Shown: positions 7,701 to 18,053, counted from the first letter of the stretch. The stretch: DNA of 64,000 bases from Pseudomonas citri (GCF_025336485.1 NZ_JAODAB010000012.1:1-64000); one strand, 5' to 3'. Program-made: numbers and translations. The notes: generated by a model from the sequence alone, not told the origin.

Positions 7701-9059
7701 ATGCCTGCGACCCGTACCTGGTTAAAAAATCCCCTCGCCATTTTCACCGCCAACGAGCTCGATGCCCGTGGCGGGCTCGTCCTGCAAGACGGTGTGATCG
7801 TCGAGTTGCTGGGTCTCGGCCAGCACCCCGCCCAGCCGTGCGACAAGCTGTTCGACGCGCGCGAGCACGTGATCCTGCCAGGCTTGATCAACACCCATCA
7901 TCACTTCTACCAAACCTTGACCCGCGCCTGGGCGCCGGTGGTGAACCAGCCGTTGTTCCCGTGGCTCAAGACCCTCTATCCGGTGTGGGCGCGGCTGACC
8001 CCGGGGAAACTCGCCCTGGCGAGCAAAGTAGCGTTGGCCGAACTGCTGCTGTCAGGCTGTACCACGGCGGCCGACCACCATTACTTGTTTCCCGAAGGCC
8101 TGGAAAATGCCATCGACGTGCAAGTACAAAGTGTTCGCGAACTGGGCATGCGGGCGATGCTGACCCGCGGCTCCATGAGCCTGGGCGAGGCCGACGGAGG
8201 TTTGCCGCCGCAACAGACCGTGCAGCAGGGCCAGGTGATTCTCGACGACAGCCAGCGCTTGGTGAGCCAATACCATGAGCGCGGCGACGGCGCGCAGATC
8301 CAGATTGCCCTGGCGCCCTGCTCGCCGTTCTCGGTTACGCCGCAAATCATGCGCGCCAGCGCCGAGCTGGCGGAAAAACTCGATGTCCGCCTGCACACGC
8401 ACCTGGCCGAAACCCTCGATGAAGAAGACTTCTGCCTGCAACGCTTCGGCCTGCGCACCGTGGATTACCTGGACAGCGTCGGCTGGCTCGGCCCACGCAC
8501 CTGGCTGGCCCATGGCATTCATTTCAACCCCGATGAAATCGCCCGTCTCGGCGCCGCCGGCACTGGTATCTGCCATTGCCCGAGTTCCAACATGCGCCTG
8601 GCCTCGGGCATCTGTCCCACTTTGGACCTGACTGCTGCCGGCGCGCCCGTGGGCCTGGGGGTAGACGGTTCGGCGTCCAACGATGCCTCGAACATGCTCC
8701 TCGAAACCCGCCAGGCGCTGTATCTCCAGCGGTTGCGCTATGGCGCGCAAGCGATCACACCAGAGCGCGTGCTGGGCTGGGCGACCCGAGGTTCGGCGCA
8801 ACTGCTCGGGCGCAGCGATATCGGCGAATTGGCAGTGGGCAAACAAGCGGATCTGGCGCTGTTCAAGCTCGATGAGTTGCGCTTCTCCGGCAGCCACGAC
8901 CCGATCTCGGCGCTGCTGCTGTGCGGCGCCGACAGGGCGGATCGGGTGATGGTCGCCGGGCAATGGCGGGTCATCGACGGGCAGGTCGAGGGGTTGGACT
9001 TGAAGGGCTTGATCGCCGAGCACAGCCAGGCGGCGCGAGAGTTGATCGCCGGTGCCTGA
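7701..9059 (+). CDS. 8-oxoguanine deaminase (amidohydrolase)
   Basis: This 452-residue metal-dependent amidohydrolase has the metal-binding NTHHHF near residues 64-69, a later HTHLAETLDEEDF, then AHGIHF, and the conserved aspartate in LGVDGSASND. The sequence matches the pseudomonad 8-oxoguanine deaminase group (PA0142 in my memory), which converts 8-oxoguanine to urate. This role is supported by the adenine deaminase gene downstream. The related hydroxydechloroatrazine and guanine deaminases are the main alternatives. An AGAGGAG site precedes the ATG. Confidence 0.85.
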   Translation: MPATRTWLKNPLAIFTANELDARGGLVLQDGVIVELLGLGQHPAQPCDKLFDAREHVILPGLINTHHHFYQTLTRAWAPVVNQPLFPWLKTLYPVWARLTPGKLALASKVALAELLLSGCTTAADHHYLFPEGLENAIDVQVQSVRELGMRAMLTRGSMSLGEADGGLPPQQTVQQGQVILDDSQRLVSQYHERGDGAQIQIALAPCSPFSVTPQIMRASAELAEKLDVRLHTHLAETLDEEDFCLQRFGLRTVDYLDSVGWLGPRTWLAHGIHFNPDEIARLGAAGTGICHCPSSNMRLASGICPTLDLTAAGAPVGLGVDGSASNDASNMLLETRQALYLQRLRYGAQAITPERVLGWATRGSAQLLGRSDIGELAVGKQADLALFKLDELRFSGSHDPISALLLCGADRADRVMVAGQWRVIDGQVEGLDLKGLIAEHSQAARELIAGA

Positions 9060-9077
9060 ACCCGCCCAAGCCTGAGG

Positions 9078-9103
9078 GTGGGAGCGCGCTTGCTCGTTCC
9101 CAC
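9078..9103. repeat. REP-type palindrome
   Basis: GTGGGAGCGCGCTTGCTC followed by GTTCCCAC forms an imperfect hairpin typical of Pseudomonas REP elements. It sits 18 bases past the 8-oxoguanine deaminase stop codon and may act as a transcript end. Confidence 0.7.
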
Positions 9104-9170
9104 ATCGGTCAGGTTTTACCAGACATTGCGGCCAGCCCCTGTAGAATGCCTGCCATCGATTTTCGGATGA

Positions 9171-10133
<963 letters not shown>

Positions 10134-10153
10134 GGCATGTGGCGTCGAGTCGT

Positions 10154-10202
10154 CCTCGCCACTGAATAGCACTTGTGGCGAGGAAGCTTGCTCCCTCGCC
10201 AC
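10154..10202. repeat. REP palindrome cluster
   Basis: GTGGCGAGGAAGCTTGCTCC followed by CTCGCCAC (10175-10202) is a classic Pseudomonas REP hairpin. A further half arm, CCTCGCCAC, lies at 10154-10162 and can pair with the left arm. It sits between the convergent ends of the adenine deaminase and MFS genes. Confidence 0.8.
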
Positions 10203-10210
10203 AGCGTTCT

Positions 10211-11590
10211 CTATCCCACGTTCCCTTCGCTCAATTCCTCCAGCGTCCTGCCCCGGGTTTCCATCCCGAACAACCAGACCACCCCCGCCGCCACGGCGAA
10301 GCACAGCGCCCCCAGGGCGAACACTCCGCCCTGCCCGGTGATGGGAAACACCAGCCCGGTCACCAGCGGGCCAAGCAGCGAACCGATGCGGCCAATCGCC
10401 GAGGCAAAGCCCGAGCCCGTGGCCCGGGCCGAGGTGGGGTAGAGTTCCGGCGTGTAGGTATAGAGCACCGCCCACATGCCGAACAGGAAAAACTGCATCA
10501 ACAACCCGGAGCCGATCAGCAAGCCGACGTTGCCGCCGAACACCGCGCTCTGACCGTAGAGAAACGCCATCCCGCCGCCGCCCAACAGTGTGATGACACA
10601 CACCGGTTTACGCCCCCAACGCTCGACCAGCCAGGCCGCCATCAGGAAGCCGGGAATTCCGCCCAGGGAAATCAATACGGTGTAGTACACCGACTGGGTC
10701 ACGGCGAAGCCCGACTGTTGCAACAATGCACTGAGCCATGACGTCAGGCCGTAGAAGCCCAGCAAGGCAAAGAACCAGACGCTCCAGATCATCATCGTGC
10801 GCTGGCGATACACCGGGGACCAGATCTGCGCCAGGGCCGAGAAGAAGTTGCCCGGCGTACTCGCCATCCGTGGCAACCGGATCGGCTGCGGCAAATCCCC
10901 ACGTCCCAGCGAGGCCTTGACCTTGTCTTCGATCCGCTTGAGCACGGCATCCGCGTCCTCCGCCCGCCCGGCCTGTTCCAGCCAACGCGGCGACTCGGGG
11001 ATGAAAAAGCGAATCGCCAGGACGAACACCGCCGGCACCGCCAACACCAGGAAAATGTCGCGCCAGCCGATCACCGGCAGCAGGAAATACGACAGCACGC
11101 CCGCCGCCACGAAACCCAGCGGCCAGAAGCCGTCCATCAGCGCAATGTAGCGGCCCCGGCGCTTGGCCGGGATCAGTTCCGAGAGCATCGACTGGGCAAT
11201 CGGAAACTCCATGCCCATGCCAATGCCCAGCAAGATGCGAAACAGTGTCAATGTCTCGACGTCCTGGGCCGTGGAGCACAGGTAACTGGCAACGCCCCAC
11301 AGCACGATGCTCCACTGGAACACCGGTTTGCGTCCGAAACGATCGGCCAGCATGCCCGACAGCGAAGCCCCCAGCACCATGCCGAAGAAGCTCGAACTGG
11401 CCAGCAAACCCGCCTGGGCCGTGCTCAGGCCGAACTCGGTTTTGATCGAGCCCAGCAGGAACGTCATCATCGCCAGGTCCATGGAGTCAAAGAAAAACGC
11501 CAGGGCGATGATGATGAAAATGACCCGGTGATAACCGCTGAGCGGCAGTCGCTCCAAGCGTTCCGCCGCACTGTAGCCGTGAATGTCCAT
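10211..11590 (-). CDS. MFS transporter, AAHS/sugar-porter-like
   Basis: This is a 459-residue 12-helix major facilitator. The loop 2-3 motif GMLADRFGRKPVFQW, the MGMEFPIAQSMLSELIPAKRRGRY segment in the first half and the linker PESPRWLEQAGRAEDADAVL place it near the metabolite:H+ symporter and sugar porter groups. The substrate is probably an organic acid or similar metabolite and cannot be resolved further. The ATG at 11590 has a GAGGGGG site 7 bases upstream; a TTG at 11596 is less likely. It stands alone, convergent with the adenine deaminase gene. Confidence 0.82.
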   Translation of the reverse strand: MDIHGYSAAERLERLPLSGYHRVIFIIIALAFFFDSMDLAMMTFLLGSIKTEFGLSTAQAGLLASSSFFGMVLGASLSGMLADRFGRKPVFQWSIVLWGVASYLCSTAQDVETLTLFRILLGIGMGMEFPIAQSMLSELIPAKRRGRYIALMDGFWPLGFVAAGVLSYFLLPVIGWRDIFLVLAVPAVFVLAIRFFIPESPRWLEQAGRAEDADAVLKRIEDKVKASLGRGDLPQPIRLPRMASTPGNFFSALAQIWSPVYRQRTMMIWSVWFFALLGFYGLTSWLSALLQQSGFAVTQSVYYTVLISLGGIPGFLMAAWLVERWGRKPVCVITLLGGGGMAFLYGQSAVFGGNVGLLIGSGLLMQFFLFGMWAVLYTYTPELYPTSARATGSGFASAIGRIGSLLGPLVTGLVFPITGQGGVFALGALCFAVAAGVVWLFGMETRGRTLEELSEGNVG

Positions 11591-11687
11591 GCGCAATCCC
11601 CCTCCGATAATCCCAGGAGCGAGTGTGCGCGAACCTCATCGAGGGCGATGGCTGGATGCGACCTGTTGGCAGCCGGCAGCGACGTAC

Positions 11688-11832
11688 TAGGTTTTGTAAG
11701 AAAAGTGCCTGCGCGACGATCATGCTGCGTTGAAAACAGGCTCGGAATGCTCATGTACTCCAGTACACTCCGCTTCCTCGCCTGTTTTCGCCTTGCCTGA
11801 TCGCCGCTCGGTGACTTTTCGTACAAACCCTA
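11688..11832. mobile_element. MITE-like palindromic element, copy 1
   Basis: A 145-base element is bounded by TA dinucleotides, with terminal inverted repeats of the form TAGG(C/T)TTTGTA-GAAAAG. The interior is a long imperfect palindrome containing GAAAACAGGC, a central TGTACTCCAGTACA-like core and GCCTGTTTTC. It encodes no protein. Related copies lie at 27031-27174 and 35733-35892 in the opposite orientation. Its right end supplies the TAG stop codon of the neighbouring regulator gene (11830-11832). A transposed non-autonomous element is inferred; I did not identify the parent family. Confidence 0.8.
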
Positions 11833-12564
11833 GAAAGCCATTTCCACCACCTCCTGCTCGGCGAACTGGCGGATTTCCTGCTGGCCAAGCACGGTCACCT
11901 GCACGGCTCGCGAATCGTTGGGCAGGCTCAGCCAGCCGGACTGCATGAACAGTTGCAGCAACGCGGCCCCCAGCGCGCCGCCCAGATGCGGGCGACGCTC
12001 GCTCCAGTCCGGACAGGCGCAGGCAATGCGGGCGTTGCGATGGGCCAGCGCCTGGATGAACAGGCCGCGTTCGGCCAGCTGGCTCGCACCCTTGTGGGTG
12101 ACGATCACCCGCTGCTCGCACTGCTCGATCCAGCCTGCGTCCAGCAGATGCTGGTACAGGTCGGCGGCCAGTGTGCCCCCCAGATGATCGTCGCACAGCC
12201 TGGCCCGCATCAACGACGCGGGGGCCGAGGGGGCCTTGGTCGGCATGACCCCGCGCTTGAAGACGACCGGAAGCTTTCGCGGCGTACTGACCAGGGTCGC
12301 GCTGGCCAGGGCTTCGACGGCAGCACCAACCTCAGGTGCGGCCAGGCGGAAAAACCGCTTGCGGCCCCGGATCTCGACTTTCAACAGGCCTCCGGCGGAC
12401 AGGCGCCCCAAGTGCGCGCTGGCCGAGGACGGCGACAGCCCGGCGAGCAAGGCCAGTTCCTCGGCCTGCCGGGCCGTGCCGTCCATCAAGGCCCACATCA
12501 TTGCACTGCGCTTGGGGTCAGCCAGCAGCGTGGCAATCTGGCTGATGCAAGGTGCATGTTCCAT
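11830..12564 (-). CDS. ArsR-type winged-helix transcriptional regulator
   Basis: The product has 244 residues. The N-terminal ArsR-like winged helix (about 5-90, with SSASAHLGRLSAGGLL as recognition region) is followed by a longer C-terminal domain with cysteines in ACACPDW that could bind a ligand or metal. It resembles a group of helix-turn-helix regulators often next to transporters. The stop codon lies inside the end of a MITE-like element, so the last few residues may differ from relatives. The likely target is unknown; the divergent gap to the small gene at 12933 is 368 bases. Confidence 0.75.
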   Translation of the reverse strand: MEHAPCISQIATLLADPKRSAMMWALMDGTARQAEELALLAGLSPSSASAHLGRLSAGGLLKVEIRGRKRFFRLAAPEVGAAVEALASATLVSTPRKLPVVFKRGVMPTKAPSAPASLMRARLCDDHLGGTLAADLYQHLLDAGWIEQCEQRVIVTHKGASQLAERGLFIQALAHRNARIACACPDWSERRPHLGGALGAALLQLFMQSGWLSLPNDSRAVQVTVLGQQEIRQFAEQEVVEMAF

Positions 12565-12932
12565 GTATTCACTCCCTGTTGAATCATTTGTCCACTGCTC
12601 TGGCGCAGGCGGCCGCTAGTATAAGCGCGGCCGTCACCGTTGCCTGTCCTCCGGAAACCTTTGGAGGCGATTGTTCCTGAGGGAAAAGTCTCTATTTGCG
12701 CGCGACTAATGACCGGCCCCCGCGGAGAGCGGAAATTGCGTTGTCCCGACGGTGTAAGCGGCACGACCAAAGGCTGGATCGCGCTCGAAGGTTTCTGGCC
12801 TGCGTTGAAGGCTTTGCCCCCACAAAAACCCATGCCGTCAGTCCGAGAGTTGCCCCTTGTCACAATTGCGATCGCAATCCGGTCTACACTCGGGGCCTTT
12901 GCAACGCAATCTTTTACGTGAGGAGGTCAGCA
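12565..12932. promoter_or_regulatory. 368-base divergent gap with a 14-base palindrome
   Basis: No convincing gene is seen. A perfect palindrome ATTGCGATCGCAAT lies at 12865-12878, just before a TACACT -10-like hexamer at 12885. It could be an operator for the small gene at 12933 or simply a GCGATCGC-containing repeat. The ArsR-type gene's promoter must also lie in this gap. Confidence 0.3.
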
Positions 12933-13103
12933 ATGAAGATCCTGATAAAAGAAGTGGCAAAATCCCAATGGCAAGTGCGCCTTGACCAGCACGCTGTCAC
13001 GTTCCGCACCGAAGCCGAGGCCAAGGCCTTCGCCAGTACCCTGCAAGCGCGGATCCACGCGCCCCATCATTTCCCCGAACAGCAGCAGCGAGCGGCCGGC
13101 TGA
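12933..13103 (+). CDS. Small conserved hypothetical protein (56 aa)
   Basis: The 56-residue product begins MKILIKEVAKSQWQVRLDQH and ends in a Gln/Arg-rich tail. A strong AGGAGG site 6 bases upstream decides the start. The first 40 residues look like a compact alpha/beta fold with an FRTEAEAKAFA helix. I recall similar small proteins in other pseudomonads but know no function. The stop lies 1 base from the stop of the convergent Bcr/CflA gene. Confidence 0.65.
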   Translation: MKILIKEVAKSQWQVRLDQHAVTFRTEAEAKAFASTLQARIHAPHHFPEQQQRAAG

Positions 13104-13104
13104 A

Positions 13105-14307
13105 TCAGCTTTGGCGACTGGCCTGCGCCAGCGCCTGTTTATTTTGCCGACGGCGGGTCAGCAGCGCTGCACTCACCACCAACAATCCACACAGGCTGAT
13201 GACCAGGGCCATGGGTACGGCGGTGCCATCGTGCAGCGCCGCCACCAAGGCCGCAGCCCCGGCAGCCACCGAGAACTGCAAGCAGCCGAGCATCGCCGAA
13301 GCGCTGCCGGCGCGGGCGCCCTGGCCGTTCATGGCGCAAGCCGACGCATTGGGAATGATGCAGCCCAGGCTGGCGATACAAATGAACAAAGGAATCAACA
13401 ACGGCCACAACTGCGCCGGATGCAAGGCGCTGACAGCCAGCAGGCTCAACCCGGCGAGCAGGTACACCCACACCGCGCGAGCCAGCAGGAATGCCGGACC
13501 GCGCTTGGACAACAAGCGGGCATTGACTTGCGCCACCAGAATGAAGCCCGCCGCGTTGGCACCGAACAGCCAGCCGAAGTGTTCGGCCGCAACGCCATAG
13601 AGCTTGATGAAAACAAAAGGCGAACCGGCGATATAGGCAAACATCCCGGCCATCGCGATGCCCCCCGTGAAGGCATGACCGAGGAACACCGGGTCGGTCA
13701 ACAGTCGGCCGTATTGGCGCAAGGCACCGGATAACGGCTGGCGCGGCACATGGGCCGGCAGGCTTTCCGGCAGCCACAAGGCGACCGCCGTGGCAACCAG
13801 TGCACTGAACAAGGTCAGGCCGACGAAGATCGATTGCCAGCCGTGCAGATTCACCAGCACGCCACCGAGCATCGGCGCCAGGATCGGCGCCAGGCCCATC
13901 ACCAGCATCAACTGCGAAAACACCTTGGCCGAACCCACTGCGTCACATTTGTCGCTGACCACGGCGCGGGAAATCACCATGCCCGCGCATCCCCCCAGGG
14001 CCTGGACGAAGCGGGCGCCGATCAGCCATTCGAGACTCGGCGCGTAGGCGCAGGCCAGGGACGCCACCGTGAATAAACCGACCCCGACCAGCAATGGGAT
14101 CCGGCGTCCGAAGCGGTCCGCCACCGGCCCGTAGGCCAGTTGCCCGATGGACAATCCCAGGAAATACGCCGCCAGGGTCAGTTGGATGTGTTTTTCGTCG
14201 GTGCCGAAGGCGCTCGCCATCGCCGGGAAAGCGGGCAGGTAGAAGTCGATCGCCAAGGGACCGAAAGCGCTCAAGGCGCCAAGAATCAGAAGGGTACGGA
14301 GGTTCAT
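13105..14307 (-). CDS. Bcr/CflA-family multidrug efflux MFS transporter
   Basis: This 400-residue 12-helix pump has hallmarks of the DHA1 Bcr/CflA subfamily: the N-terminal ALSAFGPLAIDFYLPAFPAM, the loop motif GPVADRFGRRIPLL, and RFVQALGGCAGMVISRAVVSD with the conserved arginine in helix 4. Such pumps export drugs such as chloramphenicol, bicyclomycin or small metabolites by proton antiport across the inner membrane. The substrate cannot be stated. An AGGA site precedes the ATG. It appears to be a single-gene unit. Confidence 0.87.
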   Translation of the reverse strand: MNLRTLLILGALSAFGPLAIDFYLPAFPAMASAFGTDEKHIQLTLAAYFLGLSIGQLAYGPVADRFGRRIPLLVGVGLFTVASLACAYAPSLEWLIGARFVQALGGCAGMVISRAVVSDKCDAVGSAKVFSQLMLVMGLAPILAPMLGGVLVNLHGWQSIFVGLTLFSALVATAVALWLPESLPAHVPRQPLSGALRQYGRLLTDPVFLGHAFTGGIAMAGMFAYIAGSPFVFIKLYGVAAEHFGWLFGANAAGFILVAQVNARLLSKRGPAFLLARAVWVYLLAGLSLLAVSALHPAQLWPLLIPLFICIASLGCIIPNASACAMNGQGARAGSASAMLGCLQFSVAAGAAALVAALHDGTAVPMALVISLCGLLVVSAALLTRRRQNKQALAQASRQS

Positions 14308-14402
14308 CGCGCGTCCTGGTCAGGCGTCAGTCGCCAGCCCGACAGTCTAGCCGGGCCAGGCGCGCTTGAACATTCCGATAGGTCGCTAACTATTAAAAGA
14401 TT

Positions 14403-14600
14403 TCAAACGGGGCTGACCTCATAGCCCTCTTCCTTGATGATCTCGACCACCGCATCCGGCGCCAGTGAACTCTGCACCTGCACGGTCCTGGCGCCTAGGT
14501 CGACCTGCACCTGAGCCGCCGAATCCCGGGCCTGTACAGCCTGGGTGATGGCTTTGACGCAATGGCCGCAGGACATACCTTGGACATTGAATGTTTGCAT
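14403..14600 (-). CDS. copZ: Copper chaperone, CopZ-like heavy-metal-associated protein
   Basis: The product is 65 residues and a single HMA domain: MQTFNVQGMSCGHCVKAITQ carries the Cu(I)-binding CxxC (GMSCGHC). The start at 14600 has GGAG about 8 bases upstream and a CueR-type operator lies at 14638-14662, which rules out the longer upstream reading. It should carry Cu(I) in the cytoplasm to the ATPase encoded at 15225, under control of the CueR-type regulator at 17615. Confidence 0.9.
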   Translation of the reverse strand: MQTFNVQGMSCGHCVKAITQAVQARDSAAQVQVDLGARTVQVQSSLAPDAVVEIIKEEGYEVSPV

Positions 14601-14637
14601 GGGATAACTCCTGGTGAGTGGGGTTGCCGGCAGCTTC

Positions 14638-14662
14638 AGGCTTGCCATCATGGCAAGGTCAA
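14638..14662 (-). promoter_or_regulatory. CueR operator/promoter of copZ
   Basis: On the minus strand TTGACC (14662-14657) runs into the dyad CCTTGCCATGATGGCAAGCC. The dyad lies where a CueR box sits between -35 and -10. The -10 is weak, as expected for a MerR-activated promoter. It points at copZ, whose start is 38 bases away. Confidence 0.82.
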
Positions 14663-14748
14663 GTTCTGCCGATTACTGCCGGGCTGGCATTCGCCGCCGC
14701 GCTCGGCCAAGCTGCACACATCGAGGATTCCACACCGGAGGTTCAGCC

Positions 14749-15132
14749 ATGCGCTGGTCAGCGTTCAGCCTGTTTTGCATGCTTGGTTTTTCAGCGATAG
14801 TCCCCCAGGCACCGGCCGCTGGCGAAGACTACGGCGTGCTGATCATTTCCCGCGAGCGCCTGGAAGTGGCGACCAATTGCGAAATCGGCATCTACATCCA
14901 GGACCAGCTCTCGGCCAGGCTGTTCCAAGAGACCAGCACCTCCTTCAACCTGCCGGCGGGCCGGTTTTCCCTGCGCCTCAAGTTGCTACCGGGCCAGGCG
15001 CCAGGCTGCAACCCCGGCATGCTCGCACCAGGTTCCCAGGACATCACGCTCAAGGCCGGGGACATCTTGAAGTTCCGCATTGCCATGAATGAACAAGGTC
15101 TCTACCTGAAGCCGGCAGGACTGGGTTACTGA
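14749..15132 (+). CDS. Secreted protein of unknown function in the copper island
   Basis: The 127-residue product has an N-terminal signal peptide (MRWSAFSLFCMLGFSAIVPQ, cleavage likely after APAAG). The mature part is about 105 residues with two cysteines (NCEIG, GCNPG) that could form a disulfide. I do not recognise the family; it resembles short beta-rich periplasmic proteins. A GGAGG site precedes the ATG. It sits between copZ and the copper ATPase gene, 92 bases before the latter, and no CueR operator faces it, so a copper role is only suggested by place. Confidence 0.68.
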   Translation: MRWSAFSLFCMLGFSAIVPQAPAAGEDYGVLIISRERLEVATNCEIGIYIQDQLSARLFQETSTSFNLPAGRFSLRLKLLPGQAPGCNPGMLAPGSQDITLKAGDILKFRIAMNEQGLYLKPAGLGY

Positions 15133-15164
15133 TACCGTTTGCAAAGGCACTTTTTGATTGGTGC

Positions 15165-15195
15165 TTGACCTTGCCAGCATGGCAAGGTTGATCCT
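15165..15195 (+). promoter_or_regulatory. CueR operator/promoter of the copper ATPase gene
   Basis: TTGACC (15165-15170) and GATCCT (15190-15195) are 19 bases apart. The spacer is covered by the near-perfect dyad ACCTTGCCA-GCA-TGGCAAGGT (15168-15188). This matches the known CueR-activated promoter layout. The ATPase start is at 15225. Confidence 0.9.
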
Positions 15196-15224
15196 GTGGT
15201 CATTCACTACAGGGAGCCTGAGCG

Positions 15225-17618
15225 ATGTCTGAATCCAGCACTTTCGACCTGCCGATCGCCGGCATGACTTGCGCCAGTTGCGCAGGCCGGGTCGAGCGCG
15301 CCTTGAGCAAGGTCACCGGCGCACAAGCCGTCAGCGTGAACCTGGCCACCGAACAGGCGCGCATCCAAGCCCCCGCGGATAGCCTGCCCGCGTTGGTGCA
15401 AGCCGTGGAACAAGCCGGCTACAGCGTCCCCATGCAAACCCTGGAGCTGAAGATCGACGGAATGACCTGCGCCTCCTGTGTCGGCAGGGTCGAACGCGCA
15501 CTGGGCAAAATCAATGGGGTGCGCAGCGTCAGCGTCAACCTTGCCAACGAACGGGCGCACTTGGAGTTACTCGGCCCGGTCGATCCGCAGACCCTGATCG
15601 ATGCCGTCAAGCGCGCCGGCTACGACGCCAGCGTCTGGCAGGCCGAGCAAGCCCACGACGAGCGGGACACCCGCCTGGGCCGTGAGCGCCTGGCACTCGT
15701 CCTGGCGATCGTGTTGTCCGTGCCACTGGTGGTGCCGATGGTGTTGCAGCCCTTTGGCGTGCACTGGATGCTACCAGCCTGGGTCCAGTTCGCCCTGGCG
15801 ACGCCGGTGCAATTCATCTTTGGGGCGCGCTTCTATGTCGCGGCCTTCAAGGCCGTGCGCGCCGGGGCTGGCAACATGGATCTGCTGGTGGCCCTGGGCA
15901 CCAGCGCCGGTTACGGCCTGAGCGTTTATGAATGGGTCATCGCCCGTCCGGGCAGCATGCCGCACCTGTATTTCGAAGCGTCAGCCGTGGTGATCGCCTT
16001 GGTCTTGCTGGGCAAATACCTGGAAAGCCGCGCCAAGCGACAGACCGCCAGCGCCATTCGCGCCCTGGAAGCCCTGCGGCCGGAACGGGCGATCCAGATG
16101 ATCGATGGTCAGGAACGGGACGTTGCCATCAGCGCCCTGCGCCTGGACGACCTGGTACTGGTCAAGCCCGGCGAACGCTTTCCGGTGGACGGCGAAGTCG
16201 TGGAGGGCCAGAGCCATGCCGACGAAGCGCTGATCAGCGGTGAAAGCCTGCCGGTGCCCAAGCAGCCTGGGGACAAGGTCACCGGAGGGGCGATCAACGG
16301 CGAAGGCCGACTGTTGGTGCGCACCCAGGCGTTGGGCACCGAGACAGTCCTGGCACGGATCATCCGCCTGGTGGAAGACGCCCAGGCAGCCAAGGCTCCG
16401 ATCCAGAAACTGGTGGATAAAGTCAGCCAGGTCTTCGTGCCGGCGGTACTGGTCTTGGCCTTGGCAACGCTGATCGGCTGGTGGCTGTACGGCGCACCGC
16501 TGGAAACCGCGTTGATCAATGCCGTCGCCGTGCTGGTGATCGCCTGCCCCTGTGCCCTGGGCCTGGCGACACCGACAGCGATCATGGCCGGCACCGGCGT
16601 GGCCGCGCGCCACGGGATCCTGATCAAGGACGCCGAAGCACTCGAACGCGCCCATGAAGTCGACACGGTGGTGTTCGACAAGACCGGCACCTTGACCTCC
16701 GGCACCCCGCGCATCGCACATCTGCATGCCTTGGACGGCAACGAAGACGCCCTGCTGCAAATGGCCGGCGCGCTGCAGCGTGGCAGCGAACACCCTCTCG
16801 CCAAGGCCGTGCTGGACGCCTGCACCGAACGAGGTCTTGAAGTGCCGCCGATCAGCGACAGCCAATCGCTGACCGGGCGTGGCATCGCCGGTAGTCTCGA
16901 TGGCCGCCGCCTGGCCCTGGGCAATCGGCGCTTGCTCGACGAATTGGGCCTGGCCCCCGGCACGCTGGCCGAGTCGGCACAGGCCTGGGAAACCGAAGGT
17001 CGCACTTTGTCCTGGTTGATCGAACAAGACGCAACGCCTCGGGTATTGGGCCTGTTCGCCTTTGGCGACACTCTCAAGCCCGGCGCTCTCGCGGCCGTGC
17101 AGGCGCTGGGGGCACGACACATCGGCAGCCACCTGCTCACCGGCGACAACCGCGGCAGCGCCCGGGTCGTGGGCGAGGCATTGGGGATCACTCACGTGCA
17201 TGCCGAGGTGCTGCCGGGCGACAAATCGGCCACGGTGCTCGAACTGAAGAAAAACGCGGTGGTGGCCATGGTGGGCGACGGGATCAACGATGCCCCGGCC
17301 CTGGCGGCTGCGGACATCGGCATCGCCATGGGTGGCGGCACCGACGTGGCGATGCATGCCGCCGGTATCACCCTGATGCGCGGCGATCCGCGACTGGTGC
17401 CCGCGGCGTTGGACATCAGCCGCAAGACCTACGCCAAGATCCGCCAGAACCTGTTCTGGGCGTTCGTCTACAACCTGATCGGCATTCCCCTGGCGGCGTT
17501 CGGCCTGCTCAACCCGGTATTGGCCGGCGCGGCCATGGCGCTGTCGAGCGTCAGCGTGGTGAGCAATGCGTTACTGTTGAAGTTCTGGACACCCCAGCCG
17601 TTGGAGGACAAGCGATGA
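15225..17618 (+). CDS. cueA: Cu(I)-exporting P1B-type ATPase
   Basis: This 797-residue heavy-metal ATPase of the inner membrane exports Cu(I). Two N-terminal HMA domains each carry GMTCASC (near residues 13-19 and 81-87). Membrane helices follow, with the transport motif CPC at 441-443 in [15 protein letters not shown]. The phosphorylated Asp485 lies in DKTGTLTSG, with the HP locus (GSEHPLAKA), TGDN and [11 protein letters not shown]. All catalytic residues are intact. It is preceded by a CueR promoter and overlaps the cueR start by 4 bases, so pump and sensor are one operon. The names copA and cueA are both used. Confidence 0.95.
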   Translation: MSESSTFDLPIAGMTCASCAGRVERALSKVTGAQAVSVNLATEQARIQAPADSLPALVQAVEQAGYSVPMQTLELKIDGMTCASCVGRVERALGKINGVRSVSVNLANERAHLELLGPVDPQTLIDAVKRAGYDASVWQAEQAHDERDTRLGRERLALVLAIVLSVPLVVPMVLQPFGVHWMLPAWVQFALATPVQFIFGARFYVAAFKAVRAGAGNMDLLVALGTSAGYGLSVYEWVIARPGSMPHLYFEASAVVIALVLLGKYLESRAKRQTASAIRALEALRPERAIQMIDGQERDVAISALRLDDLVLVKPGERFPVDGEVVEGQSHADEALISGESLPVPKQPGDKVTGGAINGEGRLLVRTQALGTETVLARIIRLVEDAQAAKAPIQKLVDKVSQVFVPAVLVLALATLIGWWLYGAPLETALINAVAVLVIACPCALGLATPTAIMAGTGVAARHGILIKDAEALERAHEVDTVVFDKTGTLTSGTPRIAHLHALDGNEDALLQMAGALQRGSEHPLAKAVLDACTERGLEVPPISDSQSLTGRGIAGSLDGRRLALGNRRLLDELGLAPGTLAESAQAWETEGRTLSWLIEQDATPRVLGLFAFGDTLKPGALAAVQALGARHIGSHLLTGDNRGSARVVGEALGITHVHAEVLPGDKSATVLELKKNAVVAMVGDGINDAPALAAADIGIAMGGGTDVAMHAAGITLMRGDPRLVPAALDISRKTYAKIRQNLFWAFVYNLIGIPLAAFGLLNPVLAGAAMALSSVSVVSNALLLKFWTPQPLEDKR

Positions 17619-18016
17619 ACATCGGCCAAGCGGCCCGTCAGAGTGGTCTGAGCGCGAAAATGATCCGCTATTACGAGTCCATCGGCTTGCTCAAGGCGGC
17701 CCATCGTACCGACAGTGGCTATCGGATTTATGGCACCGATGACCTGCACACCCTGGCCTTCATCAAGCGCTCCCGTGACCTGGGGTTTTCCTTGGAAGAG
17801 GTCGGCAAACTGCTGACCCTCTGGCAAGACCGCCAGCGGGCCAGCGCCGACGTCAAGGCCCTGGCCCGGCAACACATCGACGAACTGAACCAGAAAATCC
17901 GCGAACTGGCCGAGCTGCGCGACACCTTGCAAGACCTGGTGGAACACTGCCATGGCGACCATCGCCCGGACTGCCCGATCCTCAAGGAACTGGCGTCGGG
18001 GTGTTGCCAGAATTGA
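17615..18016 (+). CDS. cueR: Cu(I)-responsive regulator CueR
   Basis: This 133-residue MerR-family sensor has an N-terminal winged helix ([20 protein letters not shown]), a dimerisation helix, and a metal loop with cysteines near 112 and 120 ([11 protein letters not shown]), the spacing seen in CueR. The final GCCQN tail is also cysteine-rich. The ATG overlaps the ATPase stop (ATGA). It should activate both CueR promoters at 14638-14662 and 15165-15195 when Cu(I) binds. Gold or silver response is typical of the family too. Confidence 0.92.
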   Translation: MNIGQAARQSGLSAKMIRYYESIGLLKAAHRTDSGYRIYGTDDLHTLAFIKRSRDLGFSLEEVGKLLTLWQDRQRASADVKALARQHIDELNQKIRELAELRDTLQDLVEHCHGDHRPDCPILKELASGCCQN

Positions 18017-18053
18017 CCCTGACCTCCGCCCTGAGGGCTGGGTTTGTAGTACC

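Noticed and set aside
15981..17357. A 458-codon open frame on the minus strand
   Set aside because: It is antisense to the well-supported copper ATPase gene and shows no recognisable domain or ribosome site.
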